Source: 66-474 sp051961995
GTDB lineage: Bacteria; Pseudomonadota; Gammaproteobacteria; Xanthomonadales; Rhodanobacteraceae
Length of the DNA: 13,541 nt
Assembly (NCBI GenBank): GCA_051961995.1
Contig: JBQCCR010000046.1
Location: 1 to 13,541, forward strand
Direction of reading: 5' to 3'
A program made the translations under genes and the position numbers. The notes under the pieces are model-generated. The model made no database searches. It was not told where the DNA came from and was given only the letters and a program-made list of their open reading frames with translations. This document shows positions 1-5,938 of this stretch, one piece after another (within the stretch, counting starts at the first letter, position 1; each line of letters begins with the position of its first letter).

Positions 1-735
1 GTGTTCTCCTCGACCGCGGCGGTGTACGGAATTCCGCCCGGCGGCCGCGCCTGCGAGGACACGCCGCCGGCGCCGATCAATCCCTATGGCCGTTCCAAGT
101 TGATGAGCGAATGGATGCTGCGCGACCTCGCCGCCGCCGGGGGTCCGCGCTACGTCGCGCTGCGCTATTTCAATGTGGCGGGTTGCGATCCGGAAGGCCG
201 CATCGGCCAATCCACCCGCGACGCGACACTGCTGGTGAAAGTCGCCTGCGAAGCCGCGCTCGGCAAACGCGCGCAGCTCTCCATTTTCGGCACCGATTAC
301 GCCACACCGGACGGCACCGGTGTGCGCGATTACATCCACGTTTCCGATCTCGCCCGCGCGCATCTGGATGCGTTGGCCTATTTGCGCAATGGCGGCGCAT
401 CCACCACCCTCAACTGCGGCTATGGCCACGGCTACTCGGTGCGCGAAGTGCTGGACGCGGTCGCGCGCGCGCACGGCAAACCCGTCCCCTGCGTCGAGCG
501 TGCGCGTCGCGCCGGTGATCCGCCGACTTTGATCGCCGAGGCGCAGCGGATCGGGCAGCTGCTCGACTGGCATCCGCAATACGACGATCTGGATTTCATC
601 GCGCGCACCTCGCTGGAGTGGGAACGCAGGCTGGATGGCCAGGGCGCGATCAAACCCTGGCCCGTGCGGCACGGCGATTTCGGCATGCCACCGCCGTCCA
701 AGCCGGGGTACGCGCAAGCTGCGGCATTGCGCTGA
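1..735 (+). CDS. galE: UDP-glucose 4-epimerase GalE, 5'-truncated by window edge
   Basis: This enzyme interconverts UDP-glucose and UDP-galactose (or the GlcNAc/GalNAc pair) in the cytoplasm, using bound NAD, and supplies galactose-type donors for polysaccharide synthesis. The visible 244 residues begin in the middle of the short-chain dehydrogenase fold. FSSTAAVYG at 2-10 holds the catalytic Ser/Thr position (Thr5 by alignment to E. coli Ser124). The catalytic YxxxK pair is Tyr29/Lys33 in NPYGRSK. RYFNVAGCDPEG and TPDGTGVRDYIHVSDLA are further GalE signatures. The N-terminal NAD-binding GxxGxxG part lies upstream of the window, so the GTG at base 1 is an internal Val codon, not a start. After the usual end of the family there is a tail of about 30 residues rich in Pro and Gly. 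The next gene starts only 34 bp downstream, so the two could share a transcript. The family is clear; the exact substrate (Glc/Gal or GlcNAc/GalNAc) is not. Confidence 0.93.
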   Translation: MFSSTAAVYGIPPGGRACEDTPPAPINPYGRSKLMSEWMLRDLAAAGGPRYVALRYFNVAGCDPEGRIGQSTRDATLLVKVACEAALGKRAQLSIFGTDYATPDGTGVRDYIHVSDLARAHLDALAYLRNGGASTTLNCGYGHGYSVREVLDAVARAHGKPVPCVERARRAGDPPTLIAEAQRIGQLLDWHPQYDDLDFIARTSLEWERRLDGQGAIKPWPVRHGDFGMPPPSKPGYAQAAALR

Positions 736-757
736 AAGACATGGCGCTTTTCATAGC

Positions 758-762
758 GAGGA
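758..762 (+). promoter_or_regulatory. Shine-Dalgarno GAGGA that fixes the start at 770
   Basis: GAGGA lies 7 nt before the ATG at 770, which is ideal spacing. The same frame stays open upstream to 635 inside galE, but that extension would precede the signal peptide and overlap galE. The ribosome site and the export signal together support 770 as the start. Confidence 0.7.
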
Positions 763-769
763 TCAGGTC

Positions 770-2347
770 ATGAGGGCACCGTCATTGCTTGCGGGTGCGC
801 TGCTGTTCTGCGGTGCGTGCGCGATCGCCTCCACCGCGTCGGCCGCGACCTATTACGTGCGTAACGACGGCGGCACGGCCCGGCAATGCGATGGCACGGC
901 AGATGCGGCGTACGCCGGTTCGCACGCTCGCGCCTGCGCGTGGAATTCGCCGATGGTCGCGCTGCCGCCGCAGGTGAGCGGCGAAAAACCGCGCATCCAG
1001 GGCGGCGACACGCTGGTCGTGGACGCCGGCTCTTATCCGATCGGCTGGACCCGCGAACAGGATTGCGCGGTGAAGCAGGCCCACGCCTGCGTGCCGCAGG
1101 CGATTCCTTCCGGCACCGTCGGCCATCCCACCCGCATCGTCGGCGCCGGCTGGGACAACGGGTGCACGGCGCCGCCGCAGTTGTGGGGCACACATGGCGC
1201 CTATCAATTGCTGTCGCTGGACGGCAGCAGCCATGTGTTCATCGCATGCCTCGATCTTTCGGATCATTCCAACTGCACGCAGAACTACAAGCCCGATCGC
1301 GAGTATTCGTGCCCGCACGACGCCAGGGGCGACTGGGCCAGCACCGGCTTGCGCGCACGCGACAGCAACGACGTCACCCTGCAGGATTTGCGCATCCACG
1401 GCTTAGCGAGCCAGGGTGTGCAGGCCGGGCGGATCCGCGACTGGAACGTGACGCGGGTGAAGATCATCGGCAATGGCCGGGCCGGCTGGAACGGCGACCT
1501 CGGCGGCAACAGCCACAATTCGAGCAACGACGGGAAACTGGTGTTCACCGACCTTGAAGTGGCGTGGAACGGTTGCGCGGAGGACTACCCGGACGCGTCG
1601 AAGATCATCAACTGCTTCGGCCAGAACGAGGGCGGCTACGGTGACGGATTTTCGGAAGCCTGGACCGGCGGCGATTACGTCTTCATCCGCCCGAACATGC
1701 ATGACAACACCCAGGATGGACTGGACTTGCGCTACGCGAACGGCGAAGGCTCGATCAGCGTGGATGGCGGTTATTTCGCGCGCAACGCCGGCAACGATCT
1801 GAAGACCATGGGCTCCGCGACGATCACCCATTCGGTGTTCGTCGCGTATTGCTCGGCGATGAAGCAGCAGGGCTATCCGGCCGGCGAGGATTCATGCCGC
1901 GCAGGCGGCGGCCAGTTCGCCGCGATGAACGGAGCCAACCAGACCGTGACCTTTGCCTGGAACACCGTGACCGGCGAATCCAATTGCCTGCTCGCCGGCG
2001 ATTCGGGCAAATCGGAAGCGAGCGACACCTACCTGATCCACGACAACATCTTTCTGGGCGGCCCGCGCTGGAACGGCAACGGGTTGACCTGCCTCACCTG
2101 GTTCGGCGACGGCGCCTACCCGGAAAAAGTCGTGTATCGCGACAACATCATCTGGAAGGTCCGCGACGGCGCATGTCCGCGCAGCTCGGTGTGCAAGGAC
2201 CCGCGGTTGAAGAACGAAACGCTTGAAGCGTTCGATCCGGTGCCGCGTCACGGCAGCCCCGCATTGCGGGCAGGCGCACACGCCAAGACAAGGAAAGCCG
2301 TGGACGAAGCACGCGCACAGCCGCAGGCGAGTGACGCAGTCGAGTAG
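770..2347 (+). CDS. Secreted parallel beta-helix protein, paralogue A
   Basis: This is a 525-residue exported protein of unproven function. Residues 1-25 form a Sec signal peptide: Met-Arg, a hydrophobic stretch, then cleavage after Ala-Ser-Ala. No lipobox is present, so it should be soluble in the periplasm or secreted. The mature part opens with ATYYVRNDGG, typical of right-handed parallel beta-helix proteins. Repeated short strands with Asn/Asp/Gly turns follow, for example IHGLASQGVQAGRI at 209-222 and HDNTQDGLDLRYANG at 311-325. At least ten cysteines are spread along it, many shared with paralogue B at 4020, so disulfides are likely. Beta-helix folds of this kind occur in polysaccharide lyases, hydrolases and epimerases, and the setting beside polysaccharide genes suggests glycan binding or processing. 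That role is inference. Compared with B it lacks the Thr/Pro tail and a clear terminal DIGxxEF module, ending instead in a charged Ala-rich stretch. It is convergent with the EAL gene, 123 bp apart. Confidence 0.82.
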   Translation: MRAPSLLAGALLFCGACAIASTASAATYYVRNDGGTARQCDGTADAAYAGSHARACAWNSPMVALPPQVSGEKPRIQGGDTLVVDAGSYPIGWTREQDCAVKQAHACVPQAIPSGTVGHPTRIVGAGWDNGCTAPPQLWGTHGAYQLLSLDGSSHVFIACLDLSDHSNCTQNYKPDREYSCPHDARGDWASTGLRARDSNDVTLQDLRIHGLASQGVQAGRIRDWNVTRVKIIGNGRAGWNGDLGGNSHNSSNDGKLVFTDLEVAWNGCAEDYPDASKIINCFGQNEGGYGDGFSEAWTGGDYVFIRPNMHDNTQDGLDLRYANGEGSISVDGGYFARNAGNDLKTMGSATITHSVFVAYCSAMKQQGYPAGEDSCRAGGGQFAAMNGANQTVTFAWNTVTGESNCLLAGDSGKSEASDTYLIHDNIFLGGPRWNGNGLTCLTWFGDGAYPEKVVYRDNIIWKVRDGACPRSSVCKDPRLKNETLEAFDPVPRHGSPALRAGAHAKTRKAVDEARAQPQASDAVE

Positions 2348-2470
2348 CGGTCCGGCCGGCGTTGTTGGTCATGGCCGCGCTCGGGCTGCCGTTGCCTGGC
2401 ATTCCCATTGCTGCGTTTCGACAACCGATAACCGACCCCTCGCAACTGCTGCGTTCGCGCTCCCGATGCG
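2348..2470. other. Convergent intergenic gap between beta-helix A and the EAL gene
   Basis: These 123 bp separate two converging stop codons. I looked on both strands for a stem followed by a T-run and found no convincing intrinsic terminator. There is only a short GC-rich palindromic patch, CCGGCCGG, near 2353-2361 with no U-tract. No small gene is supported. Confidence 0.5.
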
Positions 2471-3673
2471 CTACGGCGACTGCGCCACTGCCTGCTCGCC
2501 CGCACGCGCGGCTTCACCGGAAAGCACCAGCGCGGCAGGGGCGGCCTGGCCGATCAGGTAGCCCTGCGCGTAGCGCACGCCCAGTTCGCGCAGGCGCTGC
2601 AACTGGCGCATGTCCTCCACCCCCTCGCAGATCACCGCTGCGCCAAGACCGTGAGCCATCGCCACCACCGCTTCCACGATTGCCATCGCGCGCGGACTGT
2701 CGAACATCTGTCGCGCGAAGGCCTGATCCATCTTGATGTATTCGAATTCGAGCCGGTGCAAGTGGGTGAGGTTGGAGTAGCCGGTACCGAAATCATCCAG
2801 CGCGAACGGAATGCCATGCTGGCGGCAGTGCTGCATCACCGCGGCGACCGGCGTGTAATCGAGCATGCGGCTTTCGGTCACTTCGAGCTTCAGCATGCCG
2901 GCCGGCAGCCGCGCATCGCGCACGTGTTCGATGATCGCGCGCGCGGTACCCGGCTCCACCAGCTGCCGCGCCGACAGGTTGAGCGCGATGTTCGGTAGCG
3001 GCTGCCCGCCGTTCCTGTGAAGTGCGCCCAGCATTTCGATGACGCGTTCGAGCACGTACTCGCCCACCGGCACGATCAGCGACGTCTCCTCGGCGAGCTG
3101 GATGAACTCGGCCGGCGAGACCGGTCCGCGTCCGGGCAGCTCCCAGCGCACCAGGGCTTCGTACCCGGACACGCGCGCCTCCACGATGTCGTAGATCGGC
3201 TGGTAGCGCACTTCCAGCGTGCCCTGATCGAGTGCATCGCGCAGCTCGGCTTCCAGCCGTATCTTCTCGATGCCGCTGCGTTCGGCCGGGTCGTCGCAGG
3301 CGACGTCTTCCGCCGGCAACGGCGCACCCGCGGGCAGGCTCGCGATCACGCTCTGCTTGTAGCGCAACAGGCTGTCCACCAGCGCGCGCACCACCGCATC
3401 GCCCTCCTCCAGACGTTCGCGAAACTGATCCGGCTCGACGGCGAGCAACACCGTGTCGCCCTGCGCGGTGGCGGTGTCGGTGCGCGGTGAACCATCCAGC
3501 AAACCGATCTCGCCGATCAATTCGCCCGGACCGAGCACACCGCGACGCGTTTCGCGGCGGCCGTGCACTGAAACCAGCTCTACCGCGCCGCGTTCGATCA
3601 GCCACGCGCAATCGGAAGCGTCGCCCTGGGCGTACAGCACCTCGCCTGCGAACAACTCTCGCCGGATCGTCAT
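2471..3673 (-). CDS. cNMP-binding domain + EAL domain c-di-GMP phosphodiesterase
   Basis: This 400-residue cytoplasmic protein is predicted to hydrolyse cyclic di-GMP to pGpG under control of an N-terminal sensor. Residues about 1-100 form a cyclic-nucleotide-binding/Crp-like beta-barrel: GELIGEIGLLDGSPRTDTA at 50-68 matches the phosphate-binding cassette, including its Arg-Thr. A short helical linker leads to a full EAL domain at about 140-385. Counting from the ATG, every metal and catalytic position is present: Glu172 in EALVRW, Asn232 in NLSARQL, Glu264 in EVTES, Asp293-Asp294 in DDFGTGYSN, Lys314 in IKMD, Glu350 in EGVED and Gln370 in QGYLIG. There is no GGDEF domain and no membrane segment. 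The start chosen is ATG at 3673, because GAGGGGA lies 7 nt upstream; a GTG one codon earlier is also open. The gene stands alone between two beta-helix paralogues. Whether the sensor binds cAMP, c-di-GMP or nothing cannot be read from sequence. Confidence 0.92.
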   Translation of the reverse strand: MTIRRELFAGEVLYAQGDASDCAWLIERGAVELVSVHGRRETRRGVLGPGELIGEIGLLDGSPRTDTATAQGDTVLLAVEPDQFRERLEEGDAVVRALVDSLLRYKQSVIASLPAGAPLPAEDVACDDPAERSGIEKIRLEAELRDALDQGTLEVRYQPIYDIVEARVSGYEALVRWELPGRGPVSPAEFIQLAEETSLIVPVGEYVLERVIEMLGALHRNGGQPLPNIALNLSARQLVEPGTARAIIEHVRDARLPAGMLKLEVTESRMLDYTPVAAVMQHCRQHGIPFALDDFGTGYSNLTHLHRLEFEYIKMDQAFARQMFDSPRAMAIVEAVVAMAHGLGAAVICEGVEDMRQLQRLRELGVRYAQGYLIGQAAPAALVLSGEAARAGEQAVAQSP

Positions 3674-3680
3674 CACTTCG

Positions 3681-3687
3681 TCCCCTC
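3681..3687 (-). promoter_or_regulatory. Shine-Dalgarno GAGGGGA of the EAL gene
   Basis: On the minus strand GAGGGGA is 7 nt from the ATG at 3673 but only 4 nt from the GTG at 3676. The spacing favours the ATG. Confidence 0.65.
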
Positions 3688-3765
3688 GATGTGGAAACCC
3701 TCTTCACAAGTGTGCCAGTGAGAGCGCCGGCATTCACGCGGCCTGCACTTCGACACACGCGCATC

Positions 3766-3805
3766 CGTTAAGTGGAAGTTGGTTTCGTTAAGTCGTTGTT
3801 GGGAA
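3766..3805. repeat. Two-unit 20-bp tandem repeat, CGTTAAGT core
   Basis: Two adjacent 20-bp units begin with the identical octamer CGTTAAGT (3766-3773 and 3786-3793). Over their first 17 positions they agree at 14, both ending that stretch in GTTGG. A 20-bp period puts the two octamers on the same face of the helix, roughly two turns apart, as for a pair of operator half-sites. The units lie about 100 bp upstream of the EAL start and about 220 bp upstream of the beta-helix B start. Binding of any protein is inference. Confidence 0.6.
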
Positions 3806-3822
3806 ATGTGAAAACACGTCCA

Positions 3823-3850
3823 CGCAATTGCGACATTTGTGACGATGTCG
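3823..3850. promoter_or_regulatory. Palindrome CGCAATTGCG and adjoining inverted repeat CGACAT/ATGTCG
   Basis: CGCAATTGCG at 3823-3832 is a perfect 10-bp palindrome. It runs into a second dyad, CGACAT at 3831-3836 matched by ATGTCG at 3845-3850 across an 8-nt spacer. Such paired dyads in a divergent promoter region are typical of transcription-factor operators. The factor is unknown. Confidence 0.4.
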
Positions 3851-3910
3851 TCGAAAACAGGTGCACGCCACGTATTCAACGTAAGTAGATGCGTCTGTAG
3901 TCTGCCCTTC

Positions 3911-4018
3911 GTCGGCTGTTCTGGCCGGCAGGGCTCGATAGGGATTTCAAGCGCCTCCCGTGAAGTGCTCGTCGGAAGGACAGATCACTTCGCGATGTCT
4001 TCGCAAAGGTGAAATCCC
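3911..4018 (+). promoter_or_regulatory. Structured 5' leader of beta-helix B that can pair across its Shine-Dalgarno
   Basis: Three stems can be drawn by hand. Stem a pairs 3911-3916 with 3924-3929 (6 bp, one G-U). Stem P1 pairs GGGATTTCA at 3941-3949 perfectly with TGAAATCCC at 4010-4018. Stem P2, nested inside P1, pairs CGTGAAGTG at 3959-3967 with CACTTCGCG at 3986-3994 (9 bp, one G-U, 18-nt loop). The Shine-Dalgarno AAAGGTGA (4005-4012) has its last three bases inside P1, and P1 ends two nt before the ATG at 4020. Closing P1 would therefore hinder initiation. This suggests translational control by temperature, a ligand or a protein. It does not match any riboswitch class I recognise, including the c-di-GMP GEMM consensus. 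The pairings are read directly; the regulation is inference. Confidence 0.5.
4005..4012 (+). promoter_or_regulatory. Shine-Dalgarno AAAGGTGA that fixes the start at 4020
   Basis: AAAGGTGA ends 7 nt before the ATG at 4020. The frame is open 20 codons further up to a GTG at 3960, but those residues would bury the signal peptide and overlap the leader stems, so 4020 is preferred. Confidence 0.75.
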
Positions 4019-4019
4019 C

Positions 4020-5879
4020 ATGAAAGTGCTCCACCTCTCCGCCGCCGCGATGTTGGCGTGGGGCGGCTTCGCCGCCTTCAATGTCGCTTCCGCGACCACG
4101 TACTACGTGCGCACCGATGGCGGCACCGCAACACAGTGCAACGGCATGGCCGACAAGGCCTATCCAGGCAGCGGCACCAACATGTCCTGCGCCTGGAATC
4201 ATCCGTTCGTGGCACTCCCGCCCACCGTTTCCAATTCCGTGCAGAAAGCGCGCATCCACGGCGGTGACACGCTGGTGATTGATCCCGGCAGCTACCAGAT
4301 GGGCTCGAGCTGGAAGGACAACAGCAAGCTCTACGGCGCGTGCAATGCGAGCTATCCCTGGAGCTGCACCATGCAGCCCATCCCCAGCGGCACCGCGAGC
4401 AACCCGACCCGCATCGTCGGCGCCGGCTGGAACACCGGCTGCAAGGCGCCGCCCGAGTTGTGGGGCTCGGATCGGCCGTACCACGTGATGAGCCTCGACA
4501 ACAGCTCCAACGTGATCGTGGCGTGCCTCAACCTCACCGATCACAGCGCCTGCATTTACAACGACAGCAACACGAATCTCACTTGCAACAAGAGCAAGGC
4601 GCCGTACGGCCCGTGGGCGCCGCTGGGCATCCACGCGCAGGATTCCAACAATGTCACCTTGCAGGACCTGCACATCCACGGCTTCGCCAGCACCGGCATC
4701 CAGGCTGGGCGCCTGAGCAACTGGACGCTGACCCGCGTCCGGATCATCGCCAACGGCAGGGCCGGCTGGAACGGCGACCTCGGCAGCACCCAGGGCAGCT
4801 CCGACTCCGGCAACATGACGTTCAACAACGTGGAAGTGGCCTGGACCGGCTGCGCCGAAAAATATCCGTACACCACCATCTACGGATGCTGGGGCCAGAT
4901 CGAAGGCGGCTACGGCGATGCCATCGGCACGGCCGCAACCGGCGGCAACTGGACCTACAACCAGGTCAACGTGCACGACAACACCCAGGACGGCCTGGAT
5001 ATGCGCTACGCGAACGGCACCGGCAAGGTGACCGTGCTGCGCAGCCATTTCTACAACAACGCCGGCAACCAGGTGAAGATCAAGGGCCCGGCCCTGATCC
5101 AGAACTCGGTGATCGTGGGTTACTGCTCGTCCTTCAATGGCAAGTACGACATGAGCGGCGGCGACAACTGCCGTGCGAATGGTACGGCCGTGCTGCTGGT
5201 CTCCACGCCCGGCGCGCTGGCCTCGCTGAGCTACAACACGATCATCAGCCAGGGCGACTGCGTGATCACCAACCAGGAAGGCAGCAGTGCGTCCGAAGTT
5301 GATCTCTACAACAACGTGCTGATCGGCCAGCCGTCCTTCCGCAGTCCCGATCAGAAGGCGTGCCTGTTCTGGTGGACCACCAATCCGCCGATCGGCAAGG
5401 TCGCGATCAAGGGCAACGTGATCTGGAACACCCGCTACTACACCAGCTATCCGGCCGGCAACACGATCGCCGATCCCAGGCTGAAGTCGGAAAGCCTGGC
5501 GAGCTTCGATCCCATGCCGCTGTCCGGCAGCCCGGCGATTGACAAGGCCAGCACGGTGCTCACGGTCAAGACCGACTATATGGGCAACGCGCGTCCGGTG
5601 GGTGCCGGCTACGACATCGGCTCGCGTGAGTTCGGCAGCACCACGGTAACACCGCCGCCGACCACGTCGCCGCCGACCACCACCACGCGCACCTACAGCA
5701 CCGGTGGCGCACTGCCGGCACGCTTGATCGGCACCAGCACGGCTTCGGAGCCCGCGCGTTCCGTGTCGAGCCAGCAGACCTCGGTGACGGCGAGCTCCAC
5801 TCCGGTGAGCACGCAGCAGGTGTCGTGGACCGAGGCGCTCCGGCGTTGGCTGAGCGGTGAGGAAACCGCCTCGCGCTGA
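4020..5879 (+). CDS. Secreted parallel beta-helix protein, paralogue B, with Thr/Pro-rich tail
   Basis: This 619-residue exported protein is a close relative of the product at 770-2347. The signal peptide is residues 1-25, cleaved after Ala-Ser-Ala, and the mature protein starts TTYYVRTDGG. Shared blocks in the same order include IHGGDTLVID, NPTRIVGAGWNTGCKAPPEL, DSNNVTLQDLHIHGFAS, RIIANGRAGWNGDLG, EGGYGD and HDNTQDGLDMRYANG, together with most cysteines. The helix ends in the common closing module ADPRLKS...DIGSREFG. From about residue 539 a low-complexity Thr/Pro/Ser linker (TVTPPPTTSPP and following) leads to an 18-residue end containing SWTEALRRWLSG. The tail looks like a spacer with a small anchoring or interaction segment. 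It is not a PEP-CTERM or LPXTG sorting signal. A polysaccharide-binding or -cleaving role is inferred from the fold and the neighbours only. It has its own structured leader and terminator, so it is probably transcribed alone. Confidence 0.85.
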   Translation: MKVLHLSAAAMLAWGGFAAFNVASATTYYVRTDGGTATQCNGMADKAYPGSGTNMSCAWNHPFVALPPTVSNSVQKARIHGGDTLVIDPGSYQMGSSWKDNSKLYGACNASYPWSCTMQPIPSGTASNPTRIVGAGWNTGCKAPPELWGSDRPYHVMSLDNSSNVIVACLNLTDHSACIYNDSNTNLTCNKSKAPYGPWAPLGIHAQDSNNVTLQDLHIHGFASTGIQAGRLSNWTLTRVRIIANGRAGWNGDLGSTQGSSDSGNMTFNNVEVAWTGCAEKYPYTTIYGCWGQIEGGYGDAIGTAATGGNWTYNQVNVHDNTQDGLDMRYANGTGKVTVLRSHFYNNAGNQVKIKGPALIQNSVIVGYCSSFNGKYDMSGGDNCRANGTAVLLVSTPGALASLSYNTIISQGDCVITNQEGSSASEVDLYNNVLIGQPSFRSPDQKACLFWWTTNPPIGKVAIKGNVIWNTRYYTSYPAGNTIADPRLKSESLASFDPMPLSGSPAIDKASTVLTVKTDYMGNARPVGAGYDIGSREFGSTTVTPPPTTSPPTTTTRTYSTGGALPARLIGTSTASEPARSVSSQQTSVTASSTPVSTQQVSWTEALRRWLSGEETASR

Positions 5880-5896
5880 AGCGGAGCAAACCCATC

Positions 5897-5923
5897 GCGT
5901 GCGCATCGCAATGATGCGCACGC
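5897..5923 (+). repeat. Perfect 11-bp hairpin after beta-helix B
   Basis: GCGTGCGCATC (5897-5907) pairs without mismatch with GATGCGCACGC (5913-5923) around the loop GCAAT. CAT and ATG outside it can extend the stem past a single bulged C. No U-tract follows, so it is not a standard terminator by itself. It begins 17 bp after the stop codon and could block 3' exonucleases, help termination, or stabilise the end of the mRNA. Confidence 0.7.
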
Positions 5924-5938
5924 ATGAAACCCCGAGGA

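Larger units (their letters stand above)
3674..4019. other. 346-bp divergent regulatory region (EAL gene / beta-helix B)
   Basis: This is the only stretch over 300 bp without a gene. Its middle (about 3765-3900) is visibly more AT-rich than the surrounding coding DNA, as expected of a promoter region serving both divergent genes. It contains a 20-bp tandem repeat (3766-3805), a perfect 10-bp palindrome (3823-3832), a 6-bp inverted repeat (3831-3836 with 3845-3850), two TGTGA half-sites (3807-3811, 3838-3842) and a foldable leader (3911-4018). I could not assign -35/-10 boxes with confidence on either strand. No conserved small ORF is supported. Confidence 0.7.

Noticed and set aside
770..850. 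Lipoprotein signal on beta-helix A (Cys at residues 14 and 17)
   Set aside because: The residues before these cysteines (LLF and CGA) do not form a lipobox, and a good Ala-Ser-Ala signal peptidase I site follows.
3807..3842. Clp/CRP-type binding site (TGTGA-N6-TCACA)
   Set aside because: Two TGTGA half-sites exist, but neither has a matching TCACA at the right spacing.
3940..4020. c-di-GMP riboswitch (GEMM) in the beta-helix B leader
   Set aside because: A CGCAAAGG fragment resembles part of the GEMM-I consensus and the neighbour is an EAL gene. The remaining conserved loops and tetraloop-receptor elements are not found, and the fragment is better explained as the Shine-Dalgarno.
5634..5879. 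PEP-CTERM or LPXTG sorting signal on beta-helix B
   Set aside because: No Pro-Glu-Pro or LPxTG motif followed by a hydrophobic segment and basic end is present; the C-terminus is hydrophilic.
3876..5921. 681-codon open frame on the minus strand opposite beta-helix B
   Set aside because: Its product is Ala/Val/Gly/His-rich with no family motif and mirrors the codon bias of the plus-strand gene. The plus-strand gene has a signal peptide, ribosome site and a paralogue, so the minus frame is a shadow.
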